Shown here: piece by piece, positions 24,899-37,200 of the stretch | How positions within the stretch are numbered: position 1 is the first letter of the stretch | Layout of the letters: each line of letters opens with the position of its first letter | Source: Calliopsis andreniformis | Lineage: Eukaryota; Arthropoda; Insecta; Hymenoptera; Andrenidae | Length of the DNA: 64,000 bases | Reading direction: 5' to 3' | NCBI RefSeq assembly: GCF_051401765.1 | Contig: NC_135071.1 | Coordinates: forward strand, 21,292,961 to 21,356,960 | Made by a program: the position numbers and the translations under genes | Notes under the pieces: generated by a model | The model's input: the letters and a program-made list of their open reading frames with translations, nothing else | Told to the model about the DNA's origin: nothing | Databases searched by the model: none

Positions 24899-25399
24899 AA
24901 TAAATGTACAAAATGCTATAAAATATACTACTTAAACTGTCTGTAAGTTTGTATTTTTTAACAGAGCAACTATATATATATATAATATATCAAATACTAT
25001 TTACACTACATTGAAATTATAAAATAAAATTAATTTATAGATCACTTTGTATCTACAATCGACATATTTAAATGCTTGTTTCTTGTTATGTTTTTCTCTA
25101 ACAGAAATATAACTTATTTATTCATGTTTATAAATAGTAGAAAAAAGAAATATAATTCATAGTGTATGGATGTATATGTGTGTGTGCGCGCGTGCATAAT
25201 ATATGCAAACGTAGCTTTGATACTTTTCTAATTAATTCTTAAAGAATAAATAATATTAAATAGTAATAAATGAATGGCTTTGAAAAAACTAAATATGAAC
25301 CATGTATATCCTGTTCTTAATTCATCTTGTTCCTTTAGAACTTTCAATTATCTCAAATATTTCTAAGCTTATTTTATTGGCTATCTCCCTTATTAAATG
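24899..25399. other. AT-rich spacer between GLD2 and the small candidate gene
   Basis: No coding potential was recognised. It includes a TA repeat (about 24971-24990), a TG/CG alternation at about 25178-25195 and, near its right end, an AATAAA on the minus strand that would serve the small candidate gene. The GLD2 promoter probably lies here if GLD2 does not use the exons at 25.4-25.9 kb as its leader. Confidence 0.5.
25373..25378 (-). terminator. Poly(A) signal AATAAA (minus strand)
   Basis: A canonical hexamer lies 22 nt downstream of the stop codon of the 61-residue candidate gene and well upstream of the GLD2 start, as expected if the small gene has its own transcript. Confidence 0.45.
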
Positions 25400-25945
25400 T
25401 CATATAATCTCCACTGTGTATAATCGTTTCATTAAGAAACTAAAAATTTGCATTTCTTGAATTCTCCAAGTAAGGTGCAGTTTAGGATTTACAAAGTGTG
25501 TTCCTGAAAAGAAAAAAATTTGAAATCTTAACAGATCTTTATTAAAACTTGTGAAAGATTATTATTACCGATGACCGTAAAAGATGCTAACCGCAAATAT
25601 GTATGTTAGGTTATCCTAGATCAAACATTGTAACCCTACACAGTTTAGATTATTTTGAAGTAAATGTTTATACGTTACAGTCAAAATTATGTATAAAATG
25701 CAAAGCATCGATCAATTACACTCAGAAATGATTATATGGGGAAAAAAACTACCTGTCGACCGAGTAACATTCAAGACAATGGTCGTCGAAGGATTCGAAA
25801 ATTGCAGTAATTGGCAACTGACAAACGTAACAGAAAATAAGAAAAGTAGATAAAAGGGATAATCGAAGAACATTAATACTGGATTGATGAATATTTGAAA
25901 CAACATAACAGCAAGTGATCGTGTTTACCTAGTCGATGTCGCCAT
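25400..25945 (-). CDS. Candidate small gene, 61-residue unknown protein
   Basis: Three short exons on the minus strand, 25945-25929, 25817-25753 and 25503-25400, have consensus splice sites (AG|GTAAAC ... TTTGTCAG; CAG|GTAGTT ... CTTTTCAG) and join in frame to 61 residues starting MATSTSCQLLQFSNPS and ending KRLYTVEII. I do not recognise the product; it has no clear signal peptide or strong membrane helix. In favour: ATGG start context, consistent phases across three exons and AATAAA 22 nt after the stop. Against: the protein is very short, and the same exons could be 5' UTR of GLD2, which starts 500 bp further on the same strand. Intron retention in the second exon would give a different, hydrophobic reading from 25906. 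Confidence 0.35.
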
Positions 25946-27000
25946 GTTGTAGTGATCCAGATTCGATCTATGTATCAAGATATTTCGTAAAAAAGGAATC
26001 ACTCGCTATTCGTTTCCCTCTCGTTTCCAAATATTTTTCCACAAGGACGATTGATGGTTTAAAATTGTACTCGATACAATCGTATCTCCCGCCAGGAGTC
26101 CAGTGAATGCGATTTTTCGGGTTCTCAGGAACGGGAATTATTTTTCACAACAGTTGCGTCCTTGGGATTTGCGCAAGAGAGGTCTCTTCACACTTTTAAC
26201 GCATTCCGACTAACTACTAAACTCGCCCGTTTAAATTTTCGAATTCTTCTTCGACGTAATAAACATTTCTTGGGTTGACACTAGACATTTACGCGACAGA
26301 ATGTTAGATGGCGTGGCACCAAAACTGACGAAGACTGACAGTTACCGAAGGAGTCGCGAGAAAATTTGCCCATCACGAAACGAATCATCACAACGAACAC
26401 AGGCAAGCAAAATTCACAAACGGTCACAAACCGTAAAGTACAATTTATGTAAAACGTGTAAATTAACTGTAGCATTGCTAAATACCATCTGATACCATCT
26501 AAATACAGTTGAATCAAATCTTTTGAAATATCTATCTAATAAATTTATTATGAAATATCTCTAATTTTATTTTTAGACAAATATAGAAACGTTAAACGAT
26601 TAAACAGTAATCATAGGCAATTAGAGACCTTTTGAAAATAATGATACAAGAGTAATCACATTTTACTACAAATTTGAACATTCTTAAATCTCTGAATGTT
26701 TAAATATCCGAATTTTTTATTTTCCAGATACTAAACTTTTAACTATAAGTTAATCATTTACATCATAAACACATTTTATTTGAGAAATATATAATTAATA
26801 GTGAATAAACGATGTCAACATCCATTGCAAGATGATATTATTGACAATGAGTATGGTAAAGAATTTTCAATAGTTTAGTTAATTCTATACACTTAAAAGT
26901 TTCTTCTTTCTTCATTTCTATTAAAACATAAAATTATTCTGCACAATTGCCAGAGTATGTTAAAAGTAAATTTTATAATGGATTTCGGATGTTTGGGAAA
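25946..27000. promoter_or_regulatory. Divergent intergenic region, small gene/GLD2 versus SANTA-like gene
   Basis: About 1 kb separates the minus-strand start at 25945 from the plus-strand SANTA-like gene, whose first exon probably lies near its right end. It contains a CTCF-like motif (26304-26317). No other coding exon was recognised; a 63-codon frame at 26301-26492 looks like chance. Confidence 0.4.
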
Positions 27001-27110
27001 GCATTTATCAAATTTAGAAAACATTTGTACAGCAAGAATGTGAAATAACTTTCCAGTGGCCTACTTCAATCGCAGATAGTGATGATAGTATCAAAAGAGA
27101 GGTAATAGAC

Positions 27111-29010
27111 ATGATGTATGCATTTTCAGAATGTTATGAAAATAAAACAATGGACTTGAATTCTTTTAAAGAAATGCATGCTTCTGAGAAGTCATTTGAA
27201 AAGAAACAAAATCATAGTCTGTGTAAGCATAGAATAAATGATAGGCTAAATAAAATAAACAAGAATAAAAAGTTGTTTAGTAATGTTGCTAATCAGAATT
27301 TCACAAAACACTGTAGGTGTAACAAAGACAATCATAAACAACACAAAATTAAATCTTTAAATTGTTCTTATGCAGAAGATAGTAGGAGTACATTAAAGGA
27401 CAAATTTAATATCACTATAGATAATTTAATAGACAAGCTAATAACAGATAGAAATTGTTCTCAAAAATGCATAAATAAAATTGTCGAACTATTTAATTAT
27501 TTTTTATATTATATTATATCCCACATATCAATAGAGGATAATGAATCTCAGATAGATTCGAAATTAGATGAAAATAATTGTATAGTTGAGGGACGGAGTA
27601 ATAAAATAAATTTATGTGCACAAGAATATTGTGCAGCTGCATTTACTCCTTTGTTAAATGCTATTAAATATGGTAGAAACACAAAAGATAACATTGAGAT
27701 GTATTGTAAGAATTTGTATTCTATAAAAATGCAACGTGTGTTGGATAAGAAGATTACTGACTGTAATAACTTGTTACAAAAGAAGAATTCAATATCATTA
27801 ATTGACAGTGAGCATTTTTTAACACACACCACCATTCAATCAGAGGAAGAAAATTCTATAACATCAAGAAAATCAGTACAGGATAAGACAAACGTTTCTA
27901 TAGACGTTCAAAGTAAAGATGATCATAAACCTAAATTATTATCCCGTTGGGTACCAAGAGTTATATGCGGATCAGAATTAGGTTTAATTTTTGAAGGAAA
28001 TTTACTTAAGTAAGTATTTATTACAACATCTTTTACGGTTCTTTAATTCAGATTGTAACATATTATTATACTTATATAGCGAGGTTGGCTATGCAATGGA
28101 GAGAAAATTTAGAACAGACATGGTACTTCATCGAATATCACCAAAATTAATTGAAACTGTAAATCACGAATTTTATGAACTAGTTGGTGAATTAACTGAT
28201 CCACAGCATGGTAAGAAATTAAATTATTTATTTAAGTATATCACAGTTATTTTAATTCACTAAGAATGTGTAACTATTTTTCATACAGTAGTACCTAAGG
28301 AATTGATAAGTCAATGTCGTTATGGATGCCCTTTTAGGATAAAGCGATTCTGCAACACGTGGAAACTATTGCAAAATTGTAGGTTGAATGCTTACTTTCA
28401 ACAACATAGCTGTTGTTAAAGTATAAATATGGATTATTTATGTTTTAGTTACTAAATTCAATGCACACTCAACAATTAGCATAAAAAACACGAACGATAG
28501 CATTGATATTGTAACTATTGGTGTAAGGTCAAAAGGTAGAGAAATAATTCCGACGAGAGGAAAGAGAAAAATTGTGCAACAAATATCAGAATTAAGGTAT
28601 TTAAATGAGGATGAAAACGTTCCTATGAATAAGGTAATTATTTATTAAGGAGTTTTATCATTTATGAAAATTTATTTTTCGTCTTTTCCAACAGAAGCAA
28701 AGAGTTCATGAGAGTCGGCGAGAATCGCACAATTCTGTAAGCGTCACAAGTAAATGGTGTGATGAAGAAGCAAAAACAGTAAATGTTAATTTAATTGTTT
28801 CACCCACTGCTACCATTAATGAAATGTAATTTTCAAGTATGTTATCAATAATTATTTTTTTACGTACTATTTCATATTGACATATTATGTTTGTTTAGGT
28901 CTGTGATTTCGTCTTCACCTCGAAAATTTGTGTGTACATATTATCCTGATGTTTTATTTAAAGATAATCTATTATCCGATGATCAAGAATCCCATTTGGA
29001 GATAGAATAA
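27111..29010 (+). CDS. Unrecognised protein with SANTA-like domain (KNL2/Mis18BP1-like candidate)
   Basis: Exons 27111-28009, 28080-28210, 28289-28378, 28449-28633, 28695-28825 and 28899-29010 join in frame to 515 residues. The first 270 residues are rich in Lys, Asn, Ser and Ile with scattered Cys and no recognised domain. Residues about 280-375 look like a SANTA domain: a Trp followed by G-x-L-x-F-x-G (RWVPRVICGSELGLIFEG), a middle segment FRTDMVLHRISPKLIET, NHEFYELVGEL, then the closing CRYGCPFRIKRFCNTW, corresponding to the F-GFP-x-x-W end of the family. SANTA domains occur in KNL2 and Mis18-binding proteins that load centromeric histone H3. No SANT/Myb domain is visible. The true start may be upstream: the frame stays open 5' of 27111 to possible acceptors at about 27020-27034, so a first exon is probably missing here. 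The assignment rests on the motif pattern only. Confidence 0.6.
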
Positions 29011-29139
29011 TACAGCAGCTATTAAATATTTTTATGTTTTATAATTATATGACTATATATACTACGACTAAGTAACGGAAGTTATCTTAAGAACAAATAT
29101 TAACTGTTACGTTTTATACGAGAAGGATTTTAATTGTAA

Positions 29140-29145
29140 AATAAA
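29140..29145 (+). terminator. Poly(A) signal AATAAA of SANTA-like gene
   Basis: A canonical hexamer lies 129 nt after the stop codon at 29008-29010, giving a short 3' UTR. Confidence 0.6.
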
Positions 29146-29179
29146 GTCATATGAAGGCAATTACTTTATTCGTAGGGTC

Positions 29180-29203
29180 TCCACTGTTGAGTGCAACAGT
29201 GGA
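29180..29203. other. Perfect 9-bp hairpin with 6-nt loop
   Basis: TCCACTGTT and AACAGTGGA flank the loop GAGTGC. It sits 35 bp downstream of the AATAAA of the SANTA-like gene. Confidence 0.6.
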
Positions 29204-29770
29204 CTAAGTTATACGTTTTTCCAAAATTAAGTTAGTAGCATTAATTTATTACAAATAAGCCCTATATTTTAGATCGCTTGTTTTTCCGATTTTTCTGAGT
29301 ATTGGGGTTAGTTGCATTCCATATTTTAACAACATTGTTTAAATTTAAATTAGATTTCCATAAATTCGCCAATGTCGAACTTTCAACGGTTAGGTTCCCG
29401 AGAAAGATTGACTTTAGAGAAATGTTTGACGAGTTACGGGTCCTAACCAAGAATTAGAAAGTTATAGAAGTGTAATTAACAGAATGACTGAAAAATTTGT
29501 CGATCACACAGGGGTATTTATAGTATGATTATCATATCAACACCATACATCATTTTTGACATAGTGAAATCATTCAGAAGTCATGAATGAAACAATGTTT
29601 CTCAAAATTAGCATTTCACACCATGTAATTCAGACTTGTGTAAAACGATAAGTACTTTGTTAACGATAACGTTTTAAGATTGATAACACACTTGTATCAT
29701 ACTCATTTGTAGCATAAAATTACATAAATGTATGTTGTTCAAAGAAAAACAAAAAGTAATAAACGGTAGA

Positions 29771-29776
29771 TTTATT
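29771..29776 (-). terminator. Poly(A) signal AATAAA of IDH
   Basis: A minus-strand AATAAA lies about 310 nt downstream of the IDH stop codon. Confidence 0.5.
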
Positions 29777-30084
29777 GATTTTATGTACAATTAACAATCA
29801 TATAAAAGTTTATATATAAAAAAAAAAATATATAAATGTATAGACAGTATTAAAAAATGAGTTGTTTTCAATTCATTTTTGCAATATTGTAATTGCAGTA
29901 TACTAAAGTTTAATTCTGTTTATATCATATTGCGTATTAAGAATATTCAATTGAACATTACTTTTACATATATCTATTATAGGTAAGTTACACATGATCT
30001 TATTTCCCCTTAACCAGTAACGTATGCTGTTCGGTTTGTATATATTTAATATTTTGCTTCTATAAATTTAGAATTGTATCCTAG

Positions 30085-31768
30085 TCACTTCAGCTGCTTT
30101 CTCAGATTCTCTGCTAATTTGTCCATAAATTCAAATGTTTCCAGATAATCAGATCTGATGACATTATTCATACCTTTGGTACTAATAGCAAGATCTTTTG
30201 TCATAACACCTGACTCAATGGTGTTAACGCAAACTGACTCTAAAGTCTCTGCAAATCTTTTAAGTTCTGCATTATTATCTAATTTTGCACGGTGAAGTAA
30301 ACCTCTTGTCCATGCAAATATTGATGCAATTGGATTAGTAGAAGTTTCTTTCCCCTGTTGATATTGGCGATAATGTCTGGTGACTGTGCCATGAGCAGCT
30401 TCTGCTTCCACAGTACGTCCATCGGGACAAATTAAGACGGAAGTCATCATACCCAGAGATCCATATCCCTGTGCCACAGAATCAGATTGCACATCTCCAT
30501 CATAATTTTTACAAGACCATACAAAACCACCTTCTGATTTTATAGCATATGCTACCATGTCATCTATTAAACGATGTTCGTACCAAATCTTCTTTGCTTC
30601 AAATTTTGCTTTGTACTCTTTTTCATATACTTCCTGAAAAATATCTTTGAACCTGCCATCGTACTTTTTAAGAATAGTATTTTTTGTCGAAAGATACAAG
30701 GGATAATTTCTTGCCAGAGCATATTCAAAAGAGCTAACAGCAAAATCAGAAATACTCTCATCTGTGTTATACTGTGCTAGTGCAATTCCAGATCCTTTAA
30801 AGCAATGAACTTTATGCTCAATTTTGTCTCCATTATCTCCCGTCCATGTAATTTCCACTTTACCTGGTCCAGGTACTAAAAAGTCTACTGCTTTATATTG
30901 GTCTGCATGAGCATGTCTGCCAATAATAATTGGTTTAGTCCAGCTAGTTACCAATCGAGGTATATTTTTACAAAGAATAGGTTCACGAAAAACTGTGCCA
31001 CCTAAAATATTCCTAATAGTGCCGTTAGGACTTTTCCACATTTTTTTCAACTTAAATTCTTCTACTCTCTTTTCATCAGGAGTAATAGTGGCACATTTTA
31101 TTCCTACATTATATTTTTTAATAGCTTCAGCACATTCTACTGTTACATTGTCATCAGTTTTGTCCCTATTTTCGATACCCAAATCATAAGTATGCAATTC
31201 AATATCTAAGTATGGAAAAATCAGTTTTTCTTTGATAGAATCCCAAATAATACGAGTCATTTCATCGCCTAAAATATCAACTACAGGTCCAACCTGAAAT
31301 AAAATTGAAAAGAAAAAAGGATATTCATAGGAGCATAATGTGTATAAATATGTATGCAGAAAATAGAAGAAGTAATATGAGAAATGAAAAAAAATGATTT
31401 ATTTCACAACATGGTCGGCAGATTTCTTGTCGCTAACTGATTGATCAGACATTAGATTTCATATTGAAATGTAGGGCAAAAGATATAGCGAGTATGTATG
31501 TGTATATATATATATATATATAAAACTAGATGACTCCGAAAAGAAACGTCAATGACTTTGTCACCGGTGCACTTACCTTTATTTTTGCCATGACTGCGGA
31601 TGAAACGGCAAATGTTCTAACGAACGAGTATGTTGAATGATTAGGCAATAAACGAACTCTGAACGATGGTATTCGTGCTAAAGTAACGTTGTTACTAGCT
31701 GGTTCGATATTAACTACACTCCTTATGAAATGAAGCTTAACTTTACTCAAACGGTGGGGTGAAAACAT
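30085..31768 (-). CDS. Idh: NADP-dependent isocitrate dehydrogenase, mitochondrial/cytosolic
   Basis: Two exons, 31768-31577 and 31293-30085, join in frame to 466 residues. The enzyme oxidatively decarboxylates isocitrate to 2-oxoglutarate and reduces NADP. Family signatures are complete: [19 protein letters not shown] (substrate and NADP contacts), GRHAHADQY (the catalytic Arg-His; most family members have Gly where this has the second Ala), [20 protein letters not shown] and [10 protein letters not shown] with the metal-binding aspartates, and HGTVTRHYR. The catalytic body starts at the internal Met of [19 protein letters not shown], giving the 407 residues of a cytosolic form. The 59 residues before it are rich in Arg and Ser and nearly free of acid, like a mitochondrial presequence. 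No C-terminal peroxisomal tripeptide is present (ends RKQLK). The two starts could thus give two cellular locations. Confidence 0.97.
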
Positions 31769-34290
31769 GGCAGCTTTACCGCGTATGTACTTTAATACCT
31801 GATGTGTACAATCTACAATTTAGAATCGAGCAATTCTTTTTATCTATCTTTTTTGCAGACAAATTTGATTACCTATTACAAATATATTACATGTACAGTT
31901 TTATAAAAAATATTTTTCATGTGCGTCATGTATGTTGTTGTACATACGTATCAATTTTTTCTCTTACAACTTTGAAGTCTTCCTTTTTATCTTAAATATG
32001 TATATTCTTTTGTTATTACGAATTATGAAATACAATGTAATGTGAATCAAATTGACGACCAATACGGTACCTACTTGGAATTGGAACAACCAAATTATGA
32101 GATCAAGTTTTATATTTGATCTTATCTGCTAGAAACGTTCCACGTAATCTTTGGAGTTTGTACCAAGTTAAATAAACAATATTTACGCTCGAAAATTTAA
32201 ATGTTACAACTTCGAATCGTCAACGAAACATATTTCTGTATAAAATTTATCGCATATCTTTAACGAAATGTAATTCATGTTTCAATAGATATGTACATGA
32301 TATGGAAAGATCATTCCATGATATCTATGAGTTCTCTATCGAATTTGATTCAACGCAAAATACAAGTAATTTTTTTACAATTATTATTCTAAATCATGCG
32401 TGGAGAATCAGAATTGAAATGTTGCATATGTATGCACGAGGCATGAGTTAAAGCAAGGTCAGCACGAATCAATCATCAAAATAATGCCAGTAATTAACAA
32501 ATGATTTGAAAGAACAGCAGAAATGTATATGTTTACATACATTATTAGTACAAGTATGTATAAATATCTCTATAAATTATTATAGAAACGTTTGATTAGT
32601 TCATTCGAAGCAAATAATTTGTAAATGACATAAATGAAAGACCTTGACCGGTCTCTTGACATCATCTTGACATGATCGTAGCATACGTATGTACATATGT
32701 GTAGCTGAGCATAATGTTTTAAAGTTTTCTCAAAATCATCTTTATGATAATAATAACCACCTGTCCTTCTTTCCTGTTTTCACAAAGTTGAGCAATTCGT
32801 TCTTTTGCATGAAATATGTAGGTTTTCGAATATCGGAAATCCAATTGAATGGAGCAACAACAGTTTCCATGTAAGTGATATTTATCTTTGAATTGTTTTA
32901 ATTGACTATCAAGTAAAGATCGTAAAAACCAATGTTGTAATATTTTTAAAGTCGATATTCGATGTGTACATACATATATACACACATGCAAGTAACACTT
33001 TTAAATAATACATTTTTGTCTTATATCAAATTCAATTTGATTATCGATAACGTGTCGATTGGACAGCGACATATGTTTGCAACGAGATTGTGCGATTCGT
33101 GCGTCAAAATATCACTAGTGTGTATTGGCCCTAAGCGACGATCTCATTGTAAAGAATCAGAGAAGTACCAATCTGAAATTAGCTACGTTCAATTGTGGGC
33201 AGGCAGCTTGGAAAAATATTAAGCGAACTCAGTCGAAAATATTGTTTTTTAAATCGATAGTGGAGAAATTCGAAGCCAAAGGAACATGCGAGCACGACAC
33301 GCGAAAAGAAGAGATTTATTTTTCCAAGACGTGTTTGTAGTCAGTTAATGTTCGTGATTCATGCGTATGGAGCGAGCCGTTGTAAATGATCTATCGTTCG
33401 CCGAGTATCGAGCAGTATCGAGTTTGTCGTGTAGAATGGAAATTCGTGCTTTCATGATCTGAATTGCGCTATGCCTTCAGAGAAACTGAAAACACGCTGA
33501 CAATAACATTCGCGTCTTCGAACACCGACGATATTCATGTGCGACTTTTTCTTTTTCCCTTCCAACATTGTTTCGCAAAGAATTTAGTTTGTTGACAGCA
33601 GTGGCACACCATCTTTCTTTTCTCCCTTTTCCGTTTTATCTTCGCTCGATTTTCTTACACTTCTTTCGTACGCACGTTTATTAGCCTTTCCAGTTTCAAC
33701 CCTTAAGCATCGTATCCCTCCATTTTTATCTACCGGGTAAAAGGAGACCATTCTGTTTTTCCTCTCACTCTTCTTCTAACTCTCTCTTTCCTCTCCTCTC
33801 CTCTCCTCTCCTCTCCTCTCCTCTCCTCTCCTCTCCTCTCCTCTCCTCTCCTCTCCTCTCCTCTCCTCTCCTCTCCTCTCCTCTCCTCTCCTCTCCTGTC
33901 CTCTCCTCTCCTCTCCTCTCCTCTCCTCTCCCCACCCGTCCCCGCATCTTCACTCCTCTCCTTTTCACTCCCCTCCATTGAGCCACTCATTTTCTCCCCC
34001 TCTTTCCAAAGGCATCATGCATTTTTCTTTCCTTTACTAAATGTACATGATAACAAGACAATTTTCGGTTCTCCTGCACATCGTGAACGTGGATGAATAG
34101 TGATTGCGTTTTACGTGCGGTGGCCGATCATCATCGGCTATTCTGCCTCCTCGTACATTATATGAACGTGAATGCTTTCTGCGTTTAACTGGTGTCAATG
34201 TACACACGGTGTAACGTTATCGTAGCATTAGTGGCCAGAAAGTGTTTCTGAAGGAAAGAAAATCTCTCGAATCCACAAACAAATTTCGAC
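31769..34290. other. Divergent region between IDH and CUL3
   Basis: About 2.5 kb with no recognised coding exon. It carries the promoters of IDH (left) and CUL3 (right), a (CCTCT)n tract at 33789-33930 and CUL3 leader sequence of unknown extent. Open frames across the pentanucleotide repeat are artefacts. Confidence 0.6.
33789..33930. repeat. (CCTCT)n pentanucleotide repeat
   Basis: About 28 copies of CTCTC/CCTCT run without break except one CTGTC at 33896-33900. The tract is entirely pyrimidine on the plus strand and lies 360-500 bp upstream of the CUL3 start codon. Confidence 0.97.
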
Positions 34291-37200
34291 ATGATGAAGA
34301 GCAGTGGTATGCTTAAGAAGGAAGGCAAAATGCGCATACGTGCTTTTCCGGTGAGTGATAACTCAATAATTTGTTTGTCTCTTAACTGCTCTCTTTATTT
34401 TTTATTTCCTCGTCGTTTCTTATATCCTCCAAATCTCTACTCCTTTCCTTCAGCTTCTTATTATCTCTAGTCCCTTTGTTCGTTCATTCCTCATCATTTT
34501 CTACATGTAGTCTTTCATCATTCAAATTTATATACACATGCATATGCACATGTACGAATGATACATATCATCCCTGCACACATATTTTTTTAACCTATTC
34601 ATGTTCTTTTGAATAATATGTCAACATAAAAATTAAGTCCTATTCCGGTTTGCTGTAATTGATATTATGAATGCACTGTTTTTGTCACATAATTTTATCT
34701 ATTCTAAGTCAAAATGTGTCATTCTAAGTCAAAATGTGTTGTTCCGTCACATGTACATATTTATATATGGATAAACTTTTGTGGAACTGTACCTGAAATT
34801 ATAGTCTTTTTTTATCTTTTATACTTTAAGTGTCACTTTTAGTATTATTTCATGCTATTCTATAATTGATAAGAATGCATTGGCAAATAATGCATAGATA
34901 AAAGAAGCAGTTGCTATAGTGGCATAAAAGAAAAGCATTGAAATATAAGTATTTTAATGTTATTGTGTTTATTGACAAATTTCAGCTTGTTCTGTCACTA
35001 AAATTTGAAATCTAAGTTATGATCATTATTAGCCACTAAATTCACCATTGTAAAATTATTTTGCTTCTGAACCAGACAATAATTATGATATTAACATATA
35101 ATTGAAAAAGATTAGAATATCTGAACTGTCATAACAAACATTTGCATGTCTTCCCATGGTCAAACGACTATATGTCATTTAATGGAAAATAATATTGTAT
35201 CATTTATATACTTTGGTTATTTGATATGTCAAAAAAAGATCATACAACATGCATTAAACGATTAGTGTTGGTATTTCTATTATCTTTATATGAATAGTGC
35301 AAAATATACAACGCGTACATCTGTAAGGGATAAAACAATGTTACTTCACCAATGTTATTTACATATTCTTATTAGTAAATTCACGGTTACAATTCTGTTG
35401 TACAAAGGAGACAGCATAAGAAAAATTTATCCAGAGAAGAAAAGGATTATGGCCCAACAGCAAAACCAGCGAAAGGAGAGCAATGCATCAAACTTAAATA
35501 CCTTTGTAATTTATAATAGTTTGGGAGTTAACATTCTTGTACAATATATTTCTTGACAATAGTGGCTTATTCATAATATTAATTATCTTTTAATCAAATT
35601 GGCAATATTGTTGGTAATCCAAGCAATCTTTTAGCTTCCCATTTAAAGAGAAATCAGAAACCATTCATTTAATTTTACAATTTTATAATAGAGACTATAT
35701 TTACTTTTTAGACAACGATGGATGAAAAGTACGTAGAAGGTATTTGGGCCTTACTAAAGAATGCCATTCAGGAAATTCAGAAAAAAAATAATTCTGGTCT
35801 TAGTTTTGAAGAATTATATCGGAATGCATATACTATGGTTCTTCACAAATATGGGGAACGTTTGTATACAGGATTAAAAGAAGTTGTAACGCATCATCTT
35901 GAGAACAAAGTACGCGAAGATGTATTACGATCTCTCCACAATAATTTTCTGCAAACACTGAACCAAGCATGGAACGACCATCAAACATCAATGGTGATGA
36001 TTAGAGATATACTAATGTATATGGATAGAGTATATGTGCAACAGCATGATGTAGACAATGTGTATAATTTGGGACTTATCATATTTAGAGATCAGGTAAT
36101 TTTTGCAAGTTTATAATGATAGTAAATTTTCAACTGATTGCTAGAAAGAATAAACTATAGTTAACTCTATTGTTTAGGTCGTCAGATATGGATGTGTTAG
36201 AGATCATTTACGAGAGACTTTATTAGGAATGGTAGCAAGAGAAAGAAGAGGAGAAGTAGTAGATCGCATTGCAATAAAAAATGCCTGCCAAATGTTAATG
36301 TTACTTGGCATTAACAGCCGTCAGGTTTACGAAGAAGACTTTGAAAGGCCTTTTCTACAACAAAGTGCTGAATTTTATAGAGTGAGAACAATTTCTCTGT
36401 ATACATATTTTTTCTATATGACACTCTAGTTTCATATAACTTCTATACAATTCCATGCTTGGTAATATTGTTTATTATTATATTCCTTTCAGATGGAATC
36501 TCAAAAATTTTTGGCAGAAAATAGTGCATCGGTATACATAAAAAAAGTTGAGGCTAGAATTTGCGAAGAATCCGAAAGAGCAAAGCATTATTTAGATGAA
36601 TCTACCGAACCAAGAATAGTGGAAGTGATAGAGGAAGAATTAATTAAAATTCACATGAAAACTATTGTTGAGGTACACAATATTTCGTGAAATCATTCAT
36701 TTCGATAATACGTAATTGTAAATTCCTCTAAATGTATTATAACTCTTCTTTATTTACAGATGGAAAATAGTGGTGTGGTGCACATGCTCAAAAATCAGAA
36801 AACTGAAGATCTCGGTTGTATGTATAAATTATTTTCGAGAGTTTCGGATGGATTGCGTACGATGTGCGATTGTGTCTCGCAATTCCTCAAAGAGCAAGGT
36901 CGTGCCATGGTTCAAGAAGAACACGAATCAACAACAAATGCTGTTCTTTTTATTCAGAATTTGTTGGATCTAAAAGATCGCTTTGATCATTTTCTCCATT
37001 ACTCGTTTAACAATGACAAAAATTACAAACAAATGATAGCGTCCGACTTTGCGTACTTTCTTAATTTAAATACAAAAAGCCCAGAGTATCTTTCGCTCTT
37101 CATTGACGACAAGCTGAAAAAAGGTGTTAAAGGGGTTAGTTTTGTTAACTGTATTTCTATAAATAAGTTTTCATGGTAGGTAATACACGGAAATTTTAAC

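Larger units (their letters stand above)
29011..30084. other. Convergent 3' regions of SANTA-like gene and IDH
   Basis: AT-rich spacer with poly(A) signals of both genes and a short perfect hairpin at 29180-29203. A 62-codon minus-strand frame at 29262-29450 has no family resemblance and no supporting signals. Confidence 0.6.

Noticed and set aside
29262..29450. 62-codon minus-strand frame between SANTA-like gene and IDH
   Set aside because: No similarity, no nearby signals, Asn/Lys-rich as expected from AT-rich DNA.
33730..33990. Minus-strand frames reading repeated Glu-Arg-Arg-Gly
   Set aside because: Products of the CCTCT repeat only.
35290..35556. 88-codon frame inside CUL3 intron 1
   Set aside because: No recognisable family, and CUL3 splicing around it is fully consistent without it.
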